Shown here: positions 41,587 to 45,806 of the stretch, in pieces | Position numbering within the stretch: the stretch's first letter is position 1 | Layout of the letters: each line of letters opens with the position of its first letter | Origin: an uncultured Selenomonadales bacterium | Lineage (GTDB): Bacteria; Bacillota; Negativicutes; Selenomonadales; Selenomonadaceae | DNA length: 45,806 nucleotides | NCBI GenBank assembly: GCA_937877565.1 | Contig: CALFJB010000066.1 | Coordinates: forward strand, 1 to 45,806 | Direction: 5' to 3' | Made by a program: the position numbers and the translations under genes | Notes under the pieces: model-generated | What the model was told of the DNA's origin: nothing | What the model saw: only the letters and a program-made list of their open reading frames with translations | The model's database searches: none

Positions 41587-41875
41587 ACTCTACGAATTTT
41601 TTAAAAATGTGAAAGTTGGAGACTATATTTACGCGGGAAATTTGAAATCAAAAATGGCTACAGACATAAAGACGGCTTATTTTTTGTTGGACAATTTGAA
41701 GGCGCAAGGCTTTTTGAAAAATTTATATGAAATTTATTGCGTTGAATGTGACAGGAGTACCGGAATTTTTTTAAATTCGCCGGAAGAATTTGGCTCGCGT
41801 TACTGTGATTTTTGCGACAAAAAACTTTCAGCCCTTGAAAATCTTATTGTATTGTACAAGGTTGTTACCGTATGA
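41510..41875 (+). CDS. Cassette gene 2: winged-helix-like protein with a zinc ribbon
   Basis: A 121-aa protein. The N-terminal 75 residues look like a winged helix (VGDYIYAGNLKSKMATDIKTAYFLLDNLKAQGFLKNLYEIYC). The C-terminal part has two CxxC pairs (C77-C80, C99-C102) of a zinc ribbon. The start at ATG 41510 has GGGGAGATG upstream and lies 77 bp inside gene 1. The stop overlaps gene 3 (ATGA). A DNA- or RNA-binding role is inferred. Confidence 0.68.
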   Translation: MSKITLCNAVENLTPKFHLTPYQKNKLYEFFKNVKVGDYIYAGNLKSKMATDIKTAYFLLDNLKAQGFLKNLYEIYCVECDRSTGIFLNSPEEFGSRYCDFCDKKLSALENLIVLYKVVTV

Positions 41876-42627
41876 CGAATGATAAGGCAAGCGAAAATTT
41901 TTCACTGAAACAGTATCTTCAAGAAATTATTCAGGACAAAATTAAAATTTTTAATTCGTTGGTGCAATGGACGGACGAAGACCGCAATAAATTTAAAATT
42001 TTGGTTGACGAATTAGAAACGCCGTCCGCCAATTTCAAAGAGTCCGGCGATAAACTTGAACGCGTTGTAGAATTTATCATCAGGAAAACTTTTTTTCTTG
42101 AAGTTTACAAGAACATTCGCACTTCCACAAATGAAATTGACGAAGTTATTACCGTTTCAAACAACGGCAAGCAGGCTTTTCAGGAATTGAATTTGTCTCG
42201 GGAGTTGATACAAATTCCGGCAGATATTTTTATTGGCGAATGTAAAAATTATTCGCGTCCGCTTGGCGTTACATACGTTGGAAAATTTTATAGTTTGATG
42301 AAGGCGGCGAATATTTCATTTGGAATTATTTTTACTACGCGCGGTTTAAGCGGCAGTTACAAAAATTTTCAAGACGCGCACGGCTTGACGACTGTTTTAA
42401 AAATTGTGGAAGATTTGAGAAATTGCAACAATCAATTTTACATTCTTACTTTCACGAAAAAAGATTATCTGAAAATGATTGAGGGCGTAAATTTTTTTGA
42501 AATTGTGAAGGCAAAAAAGTTGGAAATGCAACTTCACGCCGATTATAATTTATTTTTGTCGAAGTGTGAAAAGCACGAATTGGCGGATGAAATTCAATCA
42601 ATTTTGAGGAACGTTGAAAAACATTAA
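41872..42627 (+). CDS. Cassette gene 3: Mrr-like PD-(D/E)XK nuclease
   Basis: A 251-aa protein. The helix GDKLERVVEFIIRK (59-72) corresponds to the Mrr-type entry helix with its conserved glutamate (E63). The catalytic core is NEIDEVITVSN (D90) and IFIGECKNYSRP (E123, K125), giving D-x32-E-x-K, followed by the conserved small-residue helix (YVGKFYSLMKAANISFGIIFTTRGLSG). These fit the restriction-endonuclease type IV/Mrr catalytic fold. The DNA-binding part is not evident. It overlaps gene 2 by four bases. Confidence 0.75.
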   Translation: MTNDKASENFSLKQYLQEIIQDKIKIFNSLVQWTDEDRNKFKILVDELETPSANFKESGDKLERVVEFIIRKTFFLEVYKNIRTSTNEIDEVITVSNNGKQAFQELNLSRELIQIPADIFIGECKNYSRPLGVTYVGKFYSLMKAANISFGIIFTTRGLSGSYKNFQDAHGLTTVLKIVEDLRNCNNQFYILTFTKKDYLKMIEGVNFFEIVKAKKLEMQLHADYNLFLSKCEKHELADEIQSILRNVEKH

Positions 42628-42678
42628 GCCACGTGTTAAAATTTCGCCGTTTAAATTACAGATTGAGTTGAGGAAAAT

Positions 42679-43512
42679 ATGACAGGAATTTTATATTTAG
42701 TGGCAACGCCGATTGGAAATTTGGAGGATATAACTTTTCGAGCGGTGCGAATTCTGCGCGAAGTTGATGTAATAGCCGCCGAAGATACGCGCCATACAAG
42801 AAAACTTTTGGCACATTTTGAAATACACAAGCCGTTAATCAGGTACGACGAATACACGGACGCCAATAAAGTTTTGCAACTTTTGCTTGAAGGAAAAAAT
42901 ATAGCGTGCGTGTCAGATGCGGGACTGCCGGCAATTTCAGATCCCGGCGCAAATTTGGTAAAAGTCGCCGTTGAAAATAATATTACAGTTTGCCCAATTC
43001 CCGGCGCAAATGCCGCGCTAAGTGCGTTAATTTGTTCCGCGCTTGATACTACGAAATTTACTTTTGCAGGATTTTTGCCGAAGTCTGCGAAAAATCGCAG
43101 GGAAATTTTAATAAAACTTTCGACGCACAAGGAGACTTTAATATTTTATGAAGCCCCGCACAGAATCAAAAAAATTGTTGAAGAAATGGCGGAAGTTTTC
43201 GGCAACAGAAAAGCAGTTATTGCCCGCGAATTAACTAAAATTCACGAAGAATTTGTTCGCGCAGATTTAAAAACTTTGGCAGAAAAACTTGAGGAGCCGC
43301 GCGGCGAATTTGTAATAGTTGTGGAAGGTTGCACGGCTGAAATCGAAAAGCCTGTTGAAGAAAATTTTATTGACGCTTACAATAAATTAATTTCTGACGG
43401 CGTAGATAAAAAAACTGCCATTCGTGAAATTGCGAAAAAGTTTAATATCAGCCGCCGCGAAATTTATAACGCGGTACTCAATGAAAATGTTTCATGTGAA
43501 ACTAAAGATTAG
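42679..43512 (+). CDS. rsmI: 16S rRNA (cytidine(1402)-2'-O)-methyltransferase
   Basis: Methylates C1402 of 16S rRNA. TGILYLVATPIGNLEDITFRAVRILREVDVIAAEDTRHTRKLL, SDAGLPAISDPG, PIPGANAALSALICSAL and FYEAPHRIKKIVEEM are diagnostic of the tetrapyrrole-methylase-fold RsmI family. The 277-aa length is normal. GTTGAGGAAA precedes the ATG. It begins 51 bp after the cassette. Confidence 0.95.
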   Translation: MTGILYLVATPIGNLEDITFRAVRILREVDVIAAEDTRHTRKLLAHFEIHKPLIRYDEYTDANKVLQLLLEGKNIACVSDAGLPAISDPGANLVKVAVENNITVCPIPGANAALSALICSALDTTKFTFAGFLPKSAKNRREILIKLSTHKETLIFYEAPHRIKKIVEEMAEVFGNRKAVIARELTKIHEEFVRADLKTLAEKLEEPRGEFVIVVEGCTAEIEKPVEENFIDAYNKLISDGVDKKTAIREIAKKFNISRREIYNAVLNENVSCETKD

Positions 43513-43551
43513 AAAAACGGCGTTCAATAAATAATTTATTAACATTTGTTT

Positions 43552-43708
43552 GGCGCGTCATCGGTTTCAGATAGACACGTTTAGTTGAAGCTACAGGGAA
43601 TTAGGATAGATAAACGAAGTTGGAATTACGTTTGCCTGAGAAACCCTGACGCGCCGTTAGAGCACTTTTCTTTGGTACTTTCTTTTTTGCTCCGGAAAAA
43701 GAAAGTAC
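43552..43708 (-). repeat. Dispersed structured repeat, copy B
   Basis: Minus strand: hairpin 1 (43708-43675, GTACTTTCTTTTT pairing with AAAAAGAAAGTAC), linker CCAAAGAAAAGTGCT, then a 104-nt module (43655-43552) closed by GGCGCGTCAGGGTTTC pairing with GAAACCGATGACGCGCC. The module is homologous to copy A. It fills the rsmI-metG gap. Confidence 0.65.
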
Positions 43709-43752
43709 ATATAAATTAAACTTAAAAACTAAATAAGGAGTAAGAATTTAAA

Positions 43753-45285
43753 ATGGAGAAGAAAAAATTTTACATTACGACGCCAATTTATTATCCGAGT
43801 GCAAAGTTGCATATTGGGCACGCCTACTGCACGACCATTGCAGATACAATCGCAAGATTTAAACGCCTTGCCGGTTACGAAGTTTTTTTCTTGACGGGCA
43901 GCGATGAACATGGGCAAAAAATTCAGCGCACGGCGGAGGCTCAAGGAATAACGCCGCTTGAGTACGTCGATAAAATTGTTGACAGTTTCAAGGAACTTTG
44001 GAAACGCCTTGAAATTTCTAACGACGATTTTATTAGAACGTCCGAGCCGCGCCATCATGAAGTTGTACAAGAAATTTTCCGCCGTATTCGTGACAAAGGC
44101 GACATTTACAAAGGCGAATACACCGGCTTATATTGTACGCCCTGCGAATCCTACTGGACGGAATTGCAACTTGATGAAAATGGTTGCTGCCCCGATTGTC
44201 ATCGCCCCGTTGAAAAAGTTTCTGAAGAAGCTTACTTTTTCAAAATGTCAAAATACGCCGACGCGGTTTTAAAACACATTGAAGAAAATCCTGAATTTTT
44301 GGAGCCGAAAAGCCGCCGTAACGAAATGATAAACTTCATTAAGCAGGGGCTTGAAGATTTATGCGTTTCGCGTACTTCGTTTAATTGGGGTATTCCCGTG
44401 CCTGACGACGAAAAGCATGTTATCTACGTTTGGTTTGACGCGCTGACAAATTATTTAACGCCGATTGGATTTTTGGACGACGAAGAAAAATTTAAAAAGT
44501 ATTGGCCTGCAGATTTACATTTGGTCGGCAAAGAAATTGTACGTTTCCATACAATTATTTGGGGTTGCATTTTAATGGCGTTGGGAATTGAACTGCCGAA
44601 AAAAGTTTACGGACATGGTTGGCTTGTCATTTCCGGCGATAAAATGTCAAAGTCCAAAGGCAATGTTGTTGATCCAATGTTGCTGATTGACGAATTTGGC
44701 GCGGACGCTATCAGATATTTTTTACTTCGCGAAATTGTTTTGGGACAAGACGGCAATTTCAATCGTGATGCACTGATTCAGCGTATCAATTCAGATTTGG
44801 CAAATGACTTGGGAAATTTATTGCACCGTTCCTTGAATATGATTAACAAATTTCAAAAGGGCGTGCTGATTGAAGGCGGCGAATACAGCGAAATTGACAA
44901 CTCGTTGAAAAATGAGGCGATTGAAACTGCAAAAGAATACCGCGTCTTAATGGAGAATTTGCAAATTTCTGACGCCGTGAAAAATGTTTGGAAGTTTATC
45001 AGCCGCTGTAACAAATACATTGATGAAACTGCGCCTTGGAAACTTGCAAAAGATGAATCGCAGAAAGGCAACCTTGCCAACGTCCTTTACAATTTGGCTG
45101 AATCGCTTAGAATTATCGCAGTTTTAATTTCGCCGTTTATGCCAATTACTTCGCGCAGAATTTTAGAACAGTTGCAAGTTTCTCAAGATATTAAACTTGA
45201 AGACGCTGAAACTTTCGGCGCACTTGAAATTAATCATCCGGTTGGAAAACCTGAACAACTTTTTCCGCGTATTGAGGTGGAATAA
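43753..45285 (+). CDS. metG: Methionyl-tRNA synthetase, short form
   Basis: Charges tRNA-Met. Class I motifs: HIGH-like AKLHIGHAYCTT, GSDEHGQK, the zinc-binding YCTPCE and CCPDCHRP (paired CxxC), VWFDALTNYLTPIG, and the KMSKS loop KMSKSKGNVVD. At 510 aa it stops after the anticodon-binding helices (PVGKPEQLFPRIEVE) and lacks the ~130-residue C-terminal tRNA-binding (OB) domain common in Firmicutes. AAGGAG precedes the ATG, which follows the repeat. The next gene starts on the TAATG overlap. Confidence 0.93.
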   Translation: MEKKKFYITTPIYYPSAKLHIGHAYCTTIADTIARFKRLAGYEVFFLTGSDEHGQKIQRTAEAQGITPLEYVDKIVDSFKELWKRLEISNDDFIRTSEPRHHEVVQEIFRRIRDKGDIYKGEYTGLYCTPCESYWTELQLDENGCCPDCHRPVEKVSEEAYFFKMSKYADAVLKHIEENPEFLEPKSRRNEMINFIKQGLEDLCVSRTSFNWGIPVPDDEKHVIYVWFDALTNYLTPIGFLDDEEKFKKYWPADLHLVGKEIVRFHTIIWGCILMALGIELPKKVYGHGWLVISGDKMSKSKGNVVDPMLLIDEFGADAIRYFLLREIVLGQDGNFNRDALIQRINSDLANDLGNLLHRSLNMINKFQKGVLIEGGEYSEIDNSLKNEAIETAKEYRVLMENLQISDAVKNVWKFISRCNKYIDETAPWKLAKDESQKGNLANVLYNLAESLRIIAVLISPFMPITSRRILEQLQVSQDIKLEDAETFGALEINHPVGKPEQLFPRIEVE

Positions 45286-45806
45286 TGAAAATTATACTTG
45301 TCACAACAACAGAAATTTTACCATTTGCGTTAAGTACTGTTTTAAATCCTTCGTTGCAATATGGCTCCATTGTTGTAGACGAAGTGGAGGCAGCTGCAAA
45401 TTTTTTACCAAATATGGGATATTCCAAAAATCTTTTGCACTCATTTTACGAATTAGAGGAATGTATCAATAATTCCTATTACGATTTTATCGTTTGCATT
45501 TCTTATGAAACGTTGCGTAACGTTATGCTGGACGAAATTTGCAAGTACGAGAAAAATTTAGAAAAAATTATCAATTTTAATGACGTAACTACCGCATATA
45601 ATTTTCGTCAAGAAATTAACCTTCGTTATTATCAAGAACATTTTTCCGAAATTGAAATTTTTGTAACAGGAATAAGTTACACTAACGAAGCAATTGTTTT
45701 TCAATTATTTAAACGTAAATTGATGAATTTTGCTCACGCCAGTCAAGATTTATACTATGATTATCAAATTGCAAAGCGCGTAATGACGCCAAAAATTACG
45801 GGGGGG
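45285..45806 (+). CDS. Unknown protein, 3' end outside the window
   Basis: A gene of at least 174 codons, coupled to metG through TAATG and read in frame to the last base. It begins MKIILVTTTEILPF, has a hydrophilic middle with many tyrosines, then FVTGISYTNEAIVFQLFKRKLMNFAHASQDLYYDYQIAKR. The last pattern looks conserved rather than random, but I cannot name the family. The window ends in six G, perhaps a contig edge. Confidence 0.65.
   Translation, partial: MKIILVTTTEILPFALSTVLNPSLQYGSIVVDEVEAAANFLPNMGYSKNLLHSFYELEECINNSYYDFIVCISYETLRNVMLDEICKYEKNLEKIINFNDVTTAYNFRQEINLRYYQEHFSEIEIFVTGISYTNEAIVFQLFKRKLMNFAHASQDLYYDYQIAKRVMTPKITGG

Noticed and set aside
45795..45806. Poly-G end as a biological feature
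   Set aside because: Six G at the last base of the window are more likely an edge of the sequence than a signal.

Overview
The window is AT-rich DNA, dense in AAATTT-type runs, from a Firmicute that probably has a diderm envelope; a Negativicutes/Selenomonadales-like organism fits best. The Firmicute signs are an Asp23-AmaP-DUF2273 cluster next to nusB, a sigma-H-like factor, miaA-hfq, rbfA-nrnA-truB and ispA-dxs-tlyA. The diderm signs are a secreted protein ending in an outer-membrane beta-barrel-like C-terminus, a secreted CsgG-like protein beside it, and a periplasmic-type 5'-nucleotidase behind tatAC. No rRNA, tRNA or CRISPR array was seen. The taxonomic call is an inference from gene content.

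Layout. 1-60: right end of an IS200/IS605-type element, cutting a MATE transporter fused to an ATPase-like domain (60-1007). 1144-4013: TrkH potassium channel subunit, CsgG-like secreted protein, outer-membrane barrel. 4105-8063: MBL hydrolase, an unusually short miaA, hfq, dut, a half-size EamA transporter and rarA. 8302-9063: sigma-H-like factor (minus). 9243-11398: Asp23, AmaP, an AmaP-like paralogue, DUF2273 and nusB. 11691-15976: ispA, dxs, an unknown gene and tlyA, with exonuclease VII genes absent from the usual place. 16035-21905 (minus): rbfA, nrnA, truB, a duplicated promoter/leader region, a FliB-like methylase and recG. 22291-24714 (minus): ribH, trkA and a secreted repeat protein. 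24903-29545: small unknown genes, a GRAM protein, an AmmeMemoRadiSam radical SAM enzyme, a secreted protein, a stand-alone HydF-like GTPase domain, a PHP phosphatase and an unknown gene. 29618-37906: a chemotaxis receptor, two PIN toxin-antitoxin pairs, a solute-binding sensor with no output domain, a GNAT and a diguanylate cyclase. 37932-40386 (minus): tatA, tatC and 5'-nucleotidase. 40552-42627: a three-gene cassette ending in an Mrr-like PD-(D/E)XK nuclease with its own strong promoter. 42679-end: rsmI, metG and a gene running off the window.

Most genes are housekeeping (translation, isoprenoids, tRNA/rRNA modification, replication restart, K+ uptake, Tat export). The less ordinary parts are: (1) the 40.5-42.6 kb nuclease cassette, a possible defence module; (2) 19.17-19.66 kb, where a near-consensus promoter and leader are duplicated around a tiny hydrophobic Ile/Thr/Leu-rich reading frame; (3) a family of at least five structured intergenic repeats built around a GTACTTTCTTTT / AAAAGAAAGTAC hairpin; (4) several reduced or rearranged proteins: MiaA without its insertion domain, a HydF-like GTPase without the rest of HydF, a sensor without output, MetG without its C-terminal tRNA-binding domain, and a short AmmeMemoRadiSam enzyme.
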